This document shows, one piece after another, positions 56,727 through 64,000 of a DNA stretch of 64,000 nucleotides. Where the stretch lies: assembly GCF_003640665.1 (NCBI RefSeq), contig NZ_QQXL01000003.1:124001-188000 (forward strand), written 5' to 3'. Both the position numbers and the translations under genes were made by a program. Source of the DNA: Galactobacter caseinivorans (GTDB lineage Bacteria; Actinomycetota; Actinomycetes; Actinomycetales; Micrococcaceae). How positions within the stretch are numbered: the first letter of the stretch is position 1; each line of letters opens with the position of its first letter. The notes beneath the pieces are model-generated. The model did not search any database. It saw nothing but the letters and a program-made list of their open reading frames with translations, and had not been told where the DNA came from.

Positions 56727-57185
56727 CTAGCGGGCCAGGGGCAGCATGCGCTCTGGCACCACGGACTTCATGACCAGCGTGGTCGTCAGCCGGCGCACCC
56801 CCGGCAACGCGGAGAGCTGCTCGTCATAGAGCTGCTGGAAGGCCGCCAGGTCCCGGGTCACCACGCGCAGCAGGTAGTCCGTTTCGCCGATGAGGCGCTG
56901 GGCAAGGATCACGTTGGGCAGCCCGCTCACGGCCGCCTCAAAGAGGGGAATGGTGGTGTGGTTGGCCGCCTCTAGCGTGACAAAGAGCAGGGTCTCAAAG
57001 CCGAATCCGAGCCGCTGCGCATCCAGCATGGCGCGGTAGCCCGTGATGATGCCCTCTGTCTCCAACGCCCGCAGCCGGCGGTGGCACGGGGAGACCGAGA
57101 GCCCCACCCGCTCTGCCAGCTGGGTGACGGTCAGGCGGCCGTCGTCCTGCAGCGTTGAAAGGATTTGCCAATCCAGTGCGTCCAT
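56727..57185 (-). CDS. Lrp/AsnC family regulator
   Basis: A 152-residue amino-acid-responsive regulator. The N-terminal HTH is LDWQILSTLQDDGRLTVTQL ... GLSVSPCHRRLRALE. The C-terminal RAM domain includes IVLAQRLIGETDYLLRVVTRD-type sequence (LAQRLIGETDYLLRV). It is divergent from a LysE-family exporter. Lrp-LysE divergent pairs usually respond to the exported amino acid. A GGAAGCACCTTCC palindrome sits between the two genes (57230-57242). Confidence 0.92.
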   Translation of the reverse strand: MDALDWQILSTLQDDGRLTVTQLAERVGLSVSPCHRRLRALETEGIITGYRAMLDAQRLGFGFETLLFVTLEAANHTTIPLFEAAVSGLPNVILAQRLIGETDYLLRVVTRDLAAFQQLYDEQLSALPGVRRLTTTLVMKSVVPERMLPLAR

Positions 57186-57341
57186 GCGGACTATTCTTCC
57201 TCAGACTCGCGCGGATTCGGCTAATTCAGGGAAGCACCTTCCAACGAATATTGCCTAGTCTTCCTGTCGTAGCGATGCGGCGCCCCTGCGGGCCCCATCT
57301 ACGCAGCACTCAAGGATTCATCAGAGGGGAGATGCAGGCGC

Positions 57342-57965
57342 ATGGAATCGGGAATGATCTGGGCCTTTTGGGGCGTGTCGATGCTGTTCATCATGACGCC
57401 GGGCGCCGATTGGGCCTACGCCATTTCCGGTGGCCTGAAGCACCGCGTGCTCCCCAGCGTCACGGGGCTGTGGGCCGGGCATCTCCTGAGTGTGCTGGTG
57501 GTCGCGGCGGGCGTGGGCGCCTTGCTGGCGCAGGTGCCGGGCGCGCTCACCGCGCTGACCCTGATGGGTGCCGTGTACCTGGTCTGGCTTGGTGTGGGCG
57601 TGCTGCGCCAAAGCTCCGGCGCTCAGGACCTGACCATGGAGGCTCCCGTTGGATCCCCAGGGCGCTGGTTCGGCAAGGGGATCGGCGTCAGCGGCATGAA
57701 CCCCAAGCTCATTCTGCTCATGACCGCGGTCATGCCGCAGTTCACCAGCCACTCCGCCAGCTGGCCGCTTGGTGCGCAACTCCTGGCACTCGGCTCTGTC
57801 CACCTGCTGGGATGCGCCGTCATCTACGTCCTGGTGGGCCTGACCGCGCAGCGGGTGCTGGGCACCCGACCGGCGCTGGCTCGTTGGATCACCCGCTTCT
57901 CCGGGGTCGCCATGATCCTGATCGGGACCGTGCTTGCCGCGGAGCGCGTGGCGCACTGGATCTGA
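57342..57965 (+). CDS. LysE/RhtB family amino-acid exporter
   Basis: A 207-residue, six-helix exporter. It starts FWGVSMLFIMTPGADWAYAIS, the conserved first-helix motif, and has LMGAVYLVWLGVGVLR and GVSGMNPKLILLMTAVMPQF, both typical of LysE/RhtB. The substrate is probably an amino acid such as threonine, homoserine or a branched-chain residue; the tdh-kbl genes nearby make threonine an attractive guess only. AGGGGAG lies about a dozen bases before ATG 57342. It converges on the LysR gene with an 10-bp gap. Confidence 0.9.
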   Translation: MESGMIWAFWGVSMLFIMTPGADWAYAISGGLKHRVLPSVTGLWAGHLLSVLVVAAGVGALLAQVPGALTALTLMGAVYLVWLGVGVLRQSSGAQDLTMEAPVGSPGRWFGKGIGVSGMNPKLILLMTAVMPQFTSHSASWPLGAQLLALGSVHLLGCAVIYVLVGLTAQRVLGTRPALARWITRFSGVAMILIGTVLAAERVAHWI

Positions 57966-57975
57966 CGGCGGGCGC

Positions 57976-58911
57976 TCAGTTGCCCGACGCCGCGGCGGGG
58001 CCACCTCCGCCGGGCCGCGCACCTTCCATGACCTCACGCAGCGCAAGCAGCACGCGCTGCACGGCCGGCCGCGCCAGGGTCTCGGGCCGCGCGAGCGCCT
58101 CGATTAGGCGCACCTGAGGTGCGCCGCGCAGGGGACGCAACACCACGCCGTCGGGCACCATGGCACCGGCCGTGTAGCGCGGTAGGGCCGCAATCACGCC
58201 GGTGTGGGCCACTAGGGAGGCCACCGTGGCGTAGTCGTTGACGCGGTGCTCCACGCGCACATGGCGGTGCGCTGCGGCGCCCACCAGCGCCAGCACGTCC
58301 GCGGGGGAGTAGCCCTCGCGGGAGCTGACCCAGCGCTCATCCGCCAGGTCGGCTGGGTCAAGGGCGTCCCGGCCCGCGAGGCGGTGCGCGGCAGGCAGCG
58401 CGATATCGAACGGCTCGCGCAAGAGCTCCACGGCGCTCACGCCGCCGCCCCACGGCGGAGCGTGGTCCACGCGGTGCGCCAGGACCAGGTCGTATTCGGA
58501 GGTGAGCGCCGGAACCCTTGCCCCAGGCACGTCCTCGTCCCCGATCGTGACGGTGGGCCCGTTGGCGGCGGCCAGCCGCGCGACCAGCCGCCCGCCAAGC
58601 AGTGGCCCCACCGAATGGAAGAGGGCCACCGAAACGGGCGCGTCTGCGGCGGCGTCGTGCGCCGTGACCGCCGCCTCCGCCCGCGCCATCGCCACGAGCA
58701 CCTCCCGCGCGGCGGCGCTCAACGCCCGCCCCGCCTCGGTCAGGAGCAGCCCGCGCCCCTCCCTGCGTGTCAGGGCCACCCCGGCCTCGCGCTGGAGCTG
58801 CGCCAGCTGCTGGGACACGGCGGAGGGGCTGATGTAGAGCGCCTGGGCCACGGCCCGGAGCGAGCCCAGGTCCTCCAGGAGGCGCAGCGTGCGCAGGTGG
58901 GTGACGTCCAT
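57976..58911 (-). CDS. LysR family transcriptional regulator
   Basis: A 311-residue LysR regulator. The N-terminal HTH reads LRTLRLLEDLGSLRAVAQAL ... SPSAVSQQLAQLQREAG; the rest is a periplasmic-binding-protein-like effector domain. It is divergent from tdh-kbl, which it probably controls together with itself. ATG 58911 is leaderless: TATGCT ends exactly six bases upstream. The longer frame is rejected. A GTGAAG-N5-CTTCAC palindrome overlaps this promoter. Confidence 0.9.
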   Translation of the reverse strand: MDVTHLRTLRLLEDLGSLRAVAQALYISPSAVSQQLAQLQREAGVALTRREGRGLLLTEAGRALSAAAREVLVAMARAEAAVTAHDAAADAPVSVALFHSVGPLLGGRLVARLAAANGPTVTIGDEDVPGARVPALTSEYDLVLAHRVDHAPPWGGGVSAVELLREPFDIALPAAHRLAGRDALDPADLADERWVSSREGYSPADVLALVGAAAHRHVRVEHRVNDYATVASLVAHTGVIAALPRYTAGAMVPDGVVLRPLRGAPQVRLIEALARPETLARPAVQRVLLALREVMEGARPGGGGPAAASGN

Positions 58912-58917
58912 GGGCCA

Positions 58918-59001
58918 AGCATAGTGAAGAAGCCCTTCACCGTTACATGACAAACATCTGCCGTTCCTTCGCTATTGCCAGCGCCGCGAACGCGACAGAC
59001 T
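58918..59001. promoter_or_regulatory. Divergent leaderless promoters of lysR and tdh with palindrome
   Basis: The leftward TATGCT (58918-58923) and rightward CAGACT (58996-59001) each end six bases from their start codon. GTGAAG and CTTCAC (58924-58929, 58935-58940) form a perfect inverted repeat abutting the lysR -10; its TGAAG...CTTCA core fits a LysR-type site. Confidence 0.55.
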
Positions 59002-59007
59002 GGGGGA

Positions 59008-60054
59008 GTGAAAGCGCTCTTCAAGGCCTCCCTGGCCTCCCCCCTTGAATTGGTAGACCGCCCCGAGCCCACCCCCGGTTCGCATGACGTGAAGATCCGG
59101 GTGATGACGGCGGGGATCTGCGGCACCGACCTGCATATCCAGGCAGGCGACGCGGCGGCCGCGGAGATGACCGTTCCTGACCTGGTGCCCGGCCACGAGT
59201 TCTACGGCGAGGTCGTGGAGGTGGGTGAGCTGGTGGATCACGTCCGGATCGGCGATCGCGTCTCCGGGGAGGGCCACGTGGTCTGTGACATGTGCCGCAA
59301 CTGCCGTGCCGGGCGGCGCCACCTCTGCATTGCCACCCAGTCCGTCGGCGTGCAGCGAGCCGGCGCTTTCGCCGAATACGTGGTGATCCCGCAGACCAAC
59401 GTCTGGGTGCACTCCGAGGGCGGCATCACCCCAGAGCTTGGCGCCATCTTTGACCCGTTTGGCAACGCCGTGCACACCGCGCTGACGTTCCCCATGGTGG
59501 GAGAGGACGTTTTGGTGACCGGCGCCGGGCCCATCGGCATCATGGCCGTCGCGGTGGCCCGCCACGCCGGGGCCCGCCGCATCGTGGCCACGGATGTCTC
59601 CGAAGAGCGGCTGCAGATGGCCGTGGCCGCGGGCGCGGATGACGTGGTCAATGTGGCCACCGAGCGCATCGGCGCCTCCCAGCGGCGCCTTGGCCTCAAG
59701 GAGGGTTTCGACATCGGCCTGGAGATGTCTGGCGTGCGCACCGCCCTGCCAGAGATGGTGGAGAACATGAACCACGGCGGGCGCATCGCCATGCTTGGCC
59801 TGCCGACCGGGGAGATCCCCGTGGACTGGAGCCGCATGGTGACCCGCATGATCACGTTCCAGGGGATCTATGGCCGCCAGATGTTCGAGACCTGGTACGC
59901 CATGAGCGCCATGCTTGATTCCGACCCCGTGCTGCGCGAGCGGATCTCCGCGGTGGTCACCGATGTGCTGCCAGCCACCCAGTGGGAGGCCGGCTTTGCC
60001 GCCGCCCGCTCCGGCCACGGCGGAAAAGTTGTGCTGGACTGGACCGTCTTCTAG
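59008..60054 (+). CDS. tdh: L-threonine 3-dehydrogenase
   Basis: Oxidises threonine to 2-amino-3-ketobutyrate. It has 348 aa and follows the zinc alcohol-dehydrogenase layout. The catalytic zinc set is C38 (AGICGTDLHI), H63 and E64 (GHEFYGEVV). Structural-zinc cysteines are C93, C96, C99 and C107 (VVCDMCRNCR ... HLC). It also has IFDPFGNAVHTAL and a GAGPIG NAD site. GTG 59008 aligns with the MKAL start of the family, and CAGACT six bases upstream indicates a leaderless message. It is followed by kbl after 27 bp. Confidence 0.95.
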   Translation: MKALFKASLASPLELVDRPEPTPGSHDVKIRVMTAGICGTDLHIQAGDAAAAEMTVPDLVPGHEFYGEVVEVGELVDHVRIGDRVSGEGHVVCDMCRNCRAGRRHLCIATQSVGVQRAGAFAEYVVIPQTNVWVHSEGGITPELGAIFDPFGNAVHTALTFPMVGEDVLVTGAGPIGIMAVAVARHAGARRIVATDVSEERLQMAVAAGADDVVNVATERIGASQRRLGLKEGFDIGLEMSGVRTALPEMVENMNHGGRIAMLGLPTGEIPVDWSRMVTRMITFQGIYGRQMFETWYAMSAMLDSDPVLRERISAVVTDVLPATQWEAGFAAARSGHGGKVVLDWTVF

Positions 60055-60081
60055 GCCAGAAATACCACCGAAGGAGTCAGC

Positions 60082-61278
60082 ATGTACACCACCATTCGAG
60101 CGCAACTCACCGAGCAACTTGCCGAGATTGAGGCAGCGGGCCTGAGCAAGCACGAGCGCACCATCACCTCCCCTCAGGGCGCCGAGGTCCTGGCCGCTGA
60201 GGGCGGTGGGCCGCCGCAGAAGGTGCTCAATTTTTGCGCCAACAATTACCTGGGCTTGGCGGATGACCCGCGCCTGATCCAGGCAGCCAAGCGGGCCTTG
60301 GACGAGCGCGGCTTTGGCATGGCCTCCGTGCGCTTCATCTGCGGCACCCAGGACATTCACCTGGAGCTGGAGCGGCGCGTCTCGCGCTTCCTCGGCACCG
60401 AGGACACCATCCTGTTTTCCTCCTGCTTTGACGCCAACGGCGCGGTCTTTGAACCGCTCTTTGGCAAGGAGGACGCGATCATTTCCGACGCACTCAATCA
60501 CGCCTCGCTGATCGATGGCATCCGCCTGTCCAAGGCGCACCGCTTCCGCTACGCCAACCGCGACATGGAGCAGTTGCGCTTGCAGTTGGAGGCCACCAAG
60601 GCCCTGAACGACGGCGCGGGGGCGCGCCGCGTGGTCATCGTCACCGATGGCGTGTTTTCCATGGATGGCTACCTGGCCCCGCTGGGCCAGATCTGCGACC
60701 TGGCGGAGGAGTTTGGAGCGCTCGTCATGGTGGATGACTCGCACGCGGTGGGCTTCATGGGAGCCACCGGCGCGGGCACACCGGAGCACGCCGGCGTCTC
60801 CGATCGGGTGGATATCTACACGGGCACCTTCGGCAAGGCCCTGGGCGGGGCCTCCGGCGGCTACGTCTCCGGGCGGGCGGAGATCGTGGCGCTACTGCGC
60901 CAAGTAGGCCGGCCCTACCTGTTCTCTAACTCGCTTGCCCCGTCCATCGTGGCCGCCACGCTGGCCGCCCTTGACCTGGTGGAGCAGGCAGGGGAGCTGC
61001 GCACCCGCCTCTTTGAGAACGCGGAGCTGTTCCGCCGGCGCATGAGCGAGGAGGGCTTTGAGCTGCTGGAGGGTGAGCACGCCATTGTTGCCGTCATGTT
61101 TGGCGACGCCGTCCGGGCCGCGCAGGTGGCCAAGCGCATGCTGGAGCACAACGTGTACGTGACGGCCTTCAGCTACCCCGTGGTGCCGAAGGGGCAGGCG
61201 CGCATCCGCGTGCAGCTCTCCGCGGCGCACTCCGCGGATGACGTGGAGCGGGCGGTTCAGGCGTTCGTGGCGAGCTAG
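60082..61278 (+). CDS. kbl: Glycine C-acetyltransferase (2-amino-3-ketobutyrate CoA ligase)
   Basis: Cleaves the Tdh product with CoA into glycine and acetyl-CoA. It is a 398-residue PLP enzyme of the alpha-oxoamine synthase family. The PLP lysine is K252 in [14 protein letters not shown], and the cofactor Asp/His is in [24 protein letters not shown] and [14 protein letters not shown] are conserved. GAAGGAG precedes ATG 60082. It forms a two-gene threonine-degradation operon with tdh. Confidence 0.96.
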   Translation: MYTTIRAQLTEQLAEIEAAGLSKHERTITSPQGAEVLAAEGGGPPQKVLNFCANNYLGLADDPRLIQAAKRALDERGFGMASVRFICGTQDIHLELERRVSRFLGTEDTILFSSCFDANGAVFEPLFGKEDAIISDALNHASLIDGIRLSKAHRFRYANRDMEQLRLQLEATKALNDGAGARRVVIVTDGVFSMDGYLAPLGQICDLAEEFGALVMVDDSHAVGFMGATGAGTPEHAGVSDRVDIYTGTFGKALGGASGGYVSGRAEIVALLRQVGRPYLFSNSLAPSIVAATLAALDLVEQAGELRTRLFENAELFRRRMSEEGFELLEGEHAIVAVMFGDAVRAAQVAKRMLEHNVYVTAFSYPVVPKGQARIRVQLSAAHSADDVERAVQAFVAS

Positions 61279-61298
61279 TTCGTGCAAAGATGGCGAGC

Positions 61299-61796
61299 AT
61301 GGCTACTACTGCATTTACCGGTACCCCTGCCCACACCGTCGGAGAGCTGCCCGTGGTGGGCCAGAAGGCTCCCGGCTTTGAGACCGTCAATAACGACCTC
61401 GGCACCGTCACCAGTGCCGACTTTCAGGGCAAGCGCGTGGTCCTGAACATCTTCCCGTCCGTGGATACCGGCGTCTGCGCCGCCTCGGTGCGCCAGTTCA
61501 ACCAGCGTGCCGCTGGCCTGGAGAACACCACCGTGGTCACGGTGTCCCAGGATCTGCCGTTTGCGCTCGGCCGTTTCTGTGGCGCCGAGGGCATCGACAA
61601 CGTCATCACCACCTCCGCCTTCCGTTCCAGCTTTGGGGAGGACTACGGCGTGCGCCTCACGGACTCCCCGCTGGCCGGTGTGCTGGCCCGCGCCGTGGTG
61701 GTCGTGGACGTGGATGGCACGGTGCTGCACTCGCAGCTGGTCCCGGAGATCTCCACGGAGCCGGACTACGACGCGGCCCTGGCCGTGCTGGCCTAA
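61299..61796 (+). CDS. tpx: Thiol peroxidase Tpx
   Basis: An atypical 2-Cys peroxiredoxin reducing hydroperoxides with thioredoxin. It has 165 aa. The peroxidatic C60 is in [15 protein letters not shown] and the resolving C94 in GRFCGAEG, matching E. coli Tpx C61 and C95. The start [18 protein letters not shown] at 61299 fits the family; ATG 61290, three codons earlier, is also possible. It lies about 20 bp after kbl, so it may be cotranscribed. A strong terminator follows. Confidence 0.95.
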   Translation: MATTAFTGTPAHTVGELPVVGQKAPGFETVNNDLGTVTSADFQGKRVVLNIFPSVDTGVCAASVRQFNQRAAGLENTTVVTVSQDLPFALGRFCGAEGIDNVITTSAFRSSFGEDYGVRLTDSPLAGVLARAVVVVDVDGTVLHSQLVPEISTEPDYDAALAVLA

Positions 61797-61807
61797 CTCC
61801 AGACGTC

Positions 61808-61859
61808 AAGACACCCCCGCCTTGGGCGTCACGCCCGGGCCGGGGGTGTCTTTATTTTT
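61808..61859 (+). terminator. Rho-independent terminator of tpx
   Basis: A 12-bp outer stem (AAGACACCCCCG at 61808-61819 with CGGGGGTGTCTT at 61841-61852) encloses GGGCG/CGCCC. TTTATTTTT follows. The last codons of the converging MerR gene overlap the tail. Confidence 0.85.
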
Positions 61860-62601
61860 GAGGGCCGTCCACCGGCGAGGCCCAGCCCGGCGTGGGGGCC
61901 GGAACCGGAGCGTCGTCGCGCCGGGCCCATTCGGGGCCCTGCGCCAGCTCCTCCGGCGGCGCATCCGGGTTGGGAATGCCCTGGGATTCAAAGAAGATCA
62001 GCTCGCCCAAACGGTAGTGGCCCATCTTGCGCATCAGCCCAAACACCGGCTCGTAGAGCATGGTGGCCAGCAGGGCCTGGGAGGCGGCGTTGGGGGTGTC
62101 CTCCCATTCAATGGCGGCAAACTCTGAATCAGCCACGATCATCGCGGCCCGTGCGTACGCCTGCATGGCGGCATGGTTCGGCGGGAAGCCAGCGAGCGTT
62201 GCGACGTTGAGGACCTCACCCAGTCGGTCCACAAAGGCGTCCGGCGTCCTGGGTGAGAAGCCAAGACCGGCAACAAACTCGCGGGTGCGCTGCCTGCGCT
62301 CCACCATCTCAGGAGTGTCCTCCATGGTTTCCGCCAGGCGGGCGTGCTCGGCCTGCCCCGTCGCGTCGATGGGCGCCTCGTTGTTGTCCACAATGTCCAG
62401 CACGCGCCGGATCTCATCCAGTGTGGAGCCGTGAATCTTGGAGAGGCCGCGGATGAGTCGCAGGCGGTGAACGTGCGTGTCGTCATAGTCAGACTGGCGC
62501 GCGGTGACCGGGGTCCCGGGCGTGAGGAGGCGCTCGCGCAGGTAGTACTTAATCGTGGGCACGGGAACGTGCGTCAGCTCGGAGAGCTCGGCCAGGCGCA
62601 T
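61852..62601 (-). CDS. MerR family transcriptional regulator
   Basis: A 249-residue regulator. The N-terminal MerR winged helix reads MRLAELSELTHVPVPTIKYYLR, then DYDDTHVHRLRLIRGLSKIHG. The C-terminal part (about 110-215) is helical, without the Cys metal motif, and has no recognised effector domain. AAGGAGG stands ahead of ATG 62601, which rules out the longer frame. It is divergent from the CPBP gene. A perfect AGATAG-N5-CTATCT repeat lies upstream. Confidence 0.88.
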   Translation of the reverse strand: MRLAELSELTHVPVPTIKYYLRERLLTPGTPVTARQSDYDDTHVHRLRLIRGLSKIHGSTLDEIRRVLDIVDNNEAPIDATGQAEHARLAETMEDTPEMVERRQRTREFVAGLGFSPRTPDAFVDRLGEVLNVATLAGFPPNHAAMQAYARAAMIVADSEFAAIEWEDTPNAASQALLATMLYEPVFGLMRKMGHYRLGELIFFESQGIPNPDAPPEELAQGPEWARRDDAPVPAPTPGWASPVDGPQK

Positions 62602-62688
62602 AGGCGTCCTCCTTGTGGTCTTGCTGTGGTGGCGCAAAACGTCAGCCGGAATGGCACCGTGCGCGTTAGGTAGACTAGCCTGTAAATC

Positions 62689-62705
62689 AGATAGCGGCAC
62701 TATCT
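62689..62705. promoter_or_regulatory. Inverted repeat between MerR and CPBP genes
   Basis: AGATAG (62689-62694), a five-base CGGCA spacer, and CTATCT (62700-62705). The position between divergent genes suggests a MerR operator; the assignment is inferred. Confidence 0.4.
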
Positions 62706-62732
62706 ATCTTGGGGGTTGATGGTGCTGGCGTC

Positions 62733-62738
62733 TATGCT
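62733..62738 (+). promoter_or_regulatory. Leaderless -10 box of the CPBP gene
   Basis: TATGCT ends six bases before GTG 62745; no ribosome site is present. Confidence 0.5.
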
Positions 62739-62744
62739 CGCGAG

Positions 62745-63578
62745 GTGAAGCAAGAGCCCTCCCCGCGTCGCCCGTCCGGTCCCGTCCCTGCGGCGGCGGA
62801 CGGGCTCCTAACGGGGGCGCCCGCGGCGCAACCGTCCCGCCGGGTCCTGATCTGGGAAATTGTGATCGTCTTGGCGCTCTCGCTGGGCCGCTCCGGCGTC
62901 AACGCCCTCATCAACCTGATTGACCTGGCCAGCCGCGGGCCCATCGGCGACGGCGTCGCGAGTCTGAACGGCTCCGCGAGCGCGCGTCCCTGGATAGACC
63001 TGGCCTACCAGCTCTCCGGCATCGTCTTCTCCCTGGCCCCGGTCGCCCTCGTCATCTGGCTGCTGGCGCGGTGGCCAGGGGGGAACCCACTGCGCCGCCT
63101 TGGGCTGGACTTCACGCGCTGGTGGCCGGATCTGCGCCAAGGCGTGGTGCTGTTCCTCGCCATCGGCGTCGGCACGCTCGGCCTCTATGCGGGCGGCCGG
63201 GCGCTCGGCATCACCACCGCCATCTCCACGAACGGCCTGGGGGAGTACTGGTGGACCATCCCCGTGCTGATCCTCGCCGCCCTGCGCAACGGCCTGCTAG
63301 AGGAGGTCATCGTGGTCGGCTACCTGATGGAGCGCCTGGAGCGCCTGGGCTGGCGCACCTGGTCCATCCTGCTGAGCTCCGCACTGCTGCGCGGCAGCTA
63401 CCACCTCTACCAAGGCGTGGGCCCGTTCATCGGCAACGCGATCATGGGCCTGATCTTTGGCTGGCTGTACTTGAAGAAGCGGCGGGTGGCGCCGCTGGTC
63501 ATTGCCCACACCCTGCTCGACGTCGCCGGTTTTGTTGCGTACCCGCTGTTGGCTTCTGCGTTTGGTTACGGCAGTTAG
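62745..63578 (+). CDS. CPBP family intramembrane protein with altered active-site motif
   Basis: A 277-residue, roughly eight-helix membrane protein of the CPBP/CAAX-protease family. Motif 1 reads LLEEVIVVGYLME, so the two glutamates of EExxxR are kept but the Arg is Val. Motif 2 is SALLRGSYHLYQG and the late His/Asp motif is VIAHTLLDVAGF. The glutamates and histidines needed for glutamyl-protease chemistry are present. The substrate is unknown. GTG 62745 is supported by the leaderless promoter. It converges on a YibE/F gene with a four-base overlap of stops. Confidence 0.88.
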   Translation: MKQEPSPRRPSGPVPAAADGLLTGAPAAQPSRRVLIWEIVIVLALSLGRSGVNALINLIDLASRGPIGDGVASLNGSASARPWIDLAYQLSGIVFSLAPVALVIWLLARWPGGNPLRRLGLDFTRWWPDLRQGVVLFLAIGVGTLGLYAGGRALGITTAISTNGLGEYWWTIPVLILAALRNGLLEEVIVVGYLMERLERLGWRTWSILLSSALLRGSYHLYQGVGPFIGNAIMGLIFGWLYLKKRRVAPLVIAHTLLDVAGFVAYPLLASAFGYGS

Positions 63579-64000
63579 TGCCTGCGCACCCGTTCGCCGC
63601 CGGTTCCGTCCGCGCCCGGAGCCCTCGTACCGCCGTCGCGCCCCTGCACGACGTCGTAGAGGCTGGGGATCGGCTCGTCCGCGTCGAAGGCGACGGGTGA
63701 GTCTCCTGCGGGGGCGGCCGGCGAACTCGGGGCCGAGCTGGTGCCCACGGCCTTGACCACCAGGACGGCGATGGCGGTGGTCACGGGGATGGCCAGTACC
63801 AGGCCGATCGAGCCCACGAGGGTGCGGACCACTTCCTCAGCTAGGTGGCCCGTGGTGAGGAAGTCGGAGAAGGTGTAGTCGTAGAGGCTCAGGAGGAGCA
63901 GCGTGGCGAAGGCGCCGCCAGCGTAGGCAAAGGCGATGGTGTAGACGGTGGAGGCAATGTGGTCGCGGCCAATGCGCATGGCGCGGGAGAATAGGCCGCG
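63575..64000 (-). CDS. YibE/F family membrane protein, C-terminal part (gene continues past the window)
   Basis: The frame runs off the window edge without a stop, so only about 142 C-terminal residues are seen. The segment MRIGRDHIASTVYTIAFAYAGGA, DYTFSDFLTTGHLAEEVVRT and the terminal hydrophobic LVLAIPVTTAIAVLVV are characteristic of YibE/F proteins. An Ala/Pro/Gly-rich cytosolic tail follows. The internal ATG 63979 is unlikely to be the start. Family function is not established. Its stop overlaps the CPBP stop on the opposite strand. Confidence 0.85.
   Translation of the reverse strand, partial: RGLFSRAMRIGRDHIASTVYTIAFAYAGGAFATLLLLSLYDYTFSDFLTTGHLAEEVVRTLVGSIGLVLAIPVTTAIAVLVVKAVGTSSAPSSPAAPAGDSPVAFDADEPIPSLYDVVQGRDGGTRAPGADGTGGERVRRH

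Overview
The window is GC-rich chromosomal DNA from an actinobacterium. The gene set and order fit Micrococcales, probably Micrococcaceae; the genus cannot be fixed from sequence alone. Supporting signs are the glmU-prs-rplY-pth order, a biotin-dependent acyl-CoA carboxylase with an epsilon subunit, an LpdA-type flavoprotein, a DUF2505 protein, gatCAB near ligA, frequent GTG starts, ATGA/GTGA gene overlaps, and many apparently leaderless genes whose -10 box (TANNNT) lies six bases before the start codon. It looks like core chromosome with accessory insertions. I recognised no rRNA, tRNA, CRISPR array, insertion sequence or intact prophage.

Layout. 0-4.8 kb: end of glmU, prs, rplY, pth, then sufS-sufU. 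4.8-6.1 kb: a gene-poor, AT-richer island with two small genes, an RNA hairpin and a T-tailed terminator. 6.1-11.3 kb: nhaA, vanZ, a DUF2505 gene, and a MocR regulator divergent from a YczE membrane protein. 11.4-15.0 kb: mfd. 15.2-18.9 kb: a leftward nucleoside-salvage operon punA-phosphomutase-deoC. 19.0-22.9 kb: lpdA, a broken DUF4259 gene, a phosphoribosyltransferase and an MFS transporter. 23.0-23.5 kb: array of 59-bp palindromic elements. 23.5-37.2 kb: acyl-CoA carboxylase genes (accD5, accE, maf, accA3) with birA, split by about 7 kb of transporter, peptidase-like, lipoprotein and acyltransferase genes. 37.2-43.0 kb: PH-domain protein, class III adenylate cyclase, ligA, an inositol-phosphatase-family protein and a DUF4190 protein. 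43.1-43.5 kb: second 59-bp array. 43.5-46.5 kb: ROK regulator, DUF2087-GNAT fusion and a stand-alone maltokinase-cap protein. 46.6-50.1 kb: gatCAB. 50.1-54.2 kb: ribokinase, acyl-CoA synthetase, membrane protein and APH-type kinase. 54.2-64 kb: regulator/transporter pairs (MocR/EamA, Lrp/LysE), LysR divergent from tdh-kbl-tpx, MerR divergent from a CPBP protein, and the end of a YibE/F gene.

How the genes fit together. PunA, the phosphomutase and DeoC would turn purine (deoxy)nucleosides into bases and glycolytic sugars. AccA3/AccD5/AccE with BirA make an acyl-CoA carboxylase. Tdh and Kbl convert threonine to glycine, beside an Lrp/LysE pair. GatCAB makes Gln-tRNA and/or Asn-tRNA.

The least-explained signals are: nine copies of a fixed-length 59-bp near-palindromic element in three intergenic regions; hairpins at gene ends sharing a GGCGTCGTCGTGC-type arm; a helically phased operator at the MocR/YczE pair; and a 14-codon upstream ORF built on a perfect 15-bp tandem duplication, coupled to the PH-domain gene.
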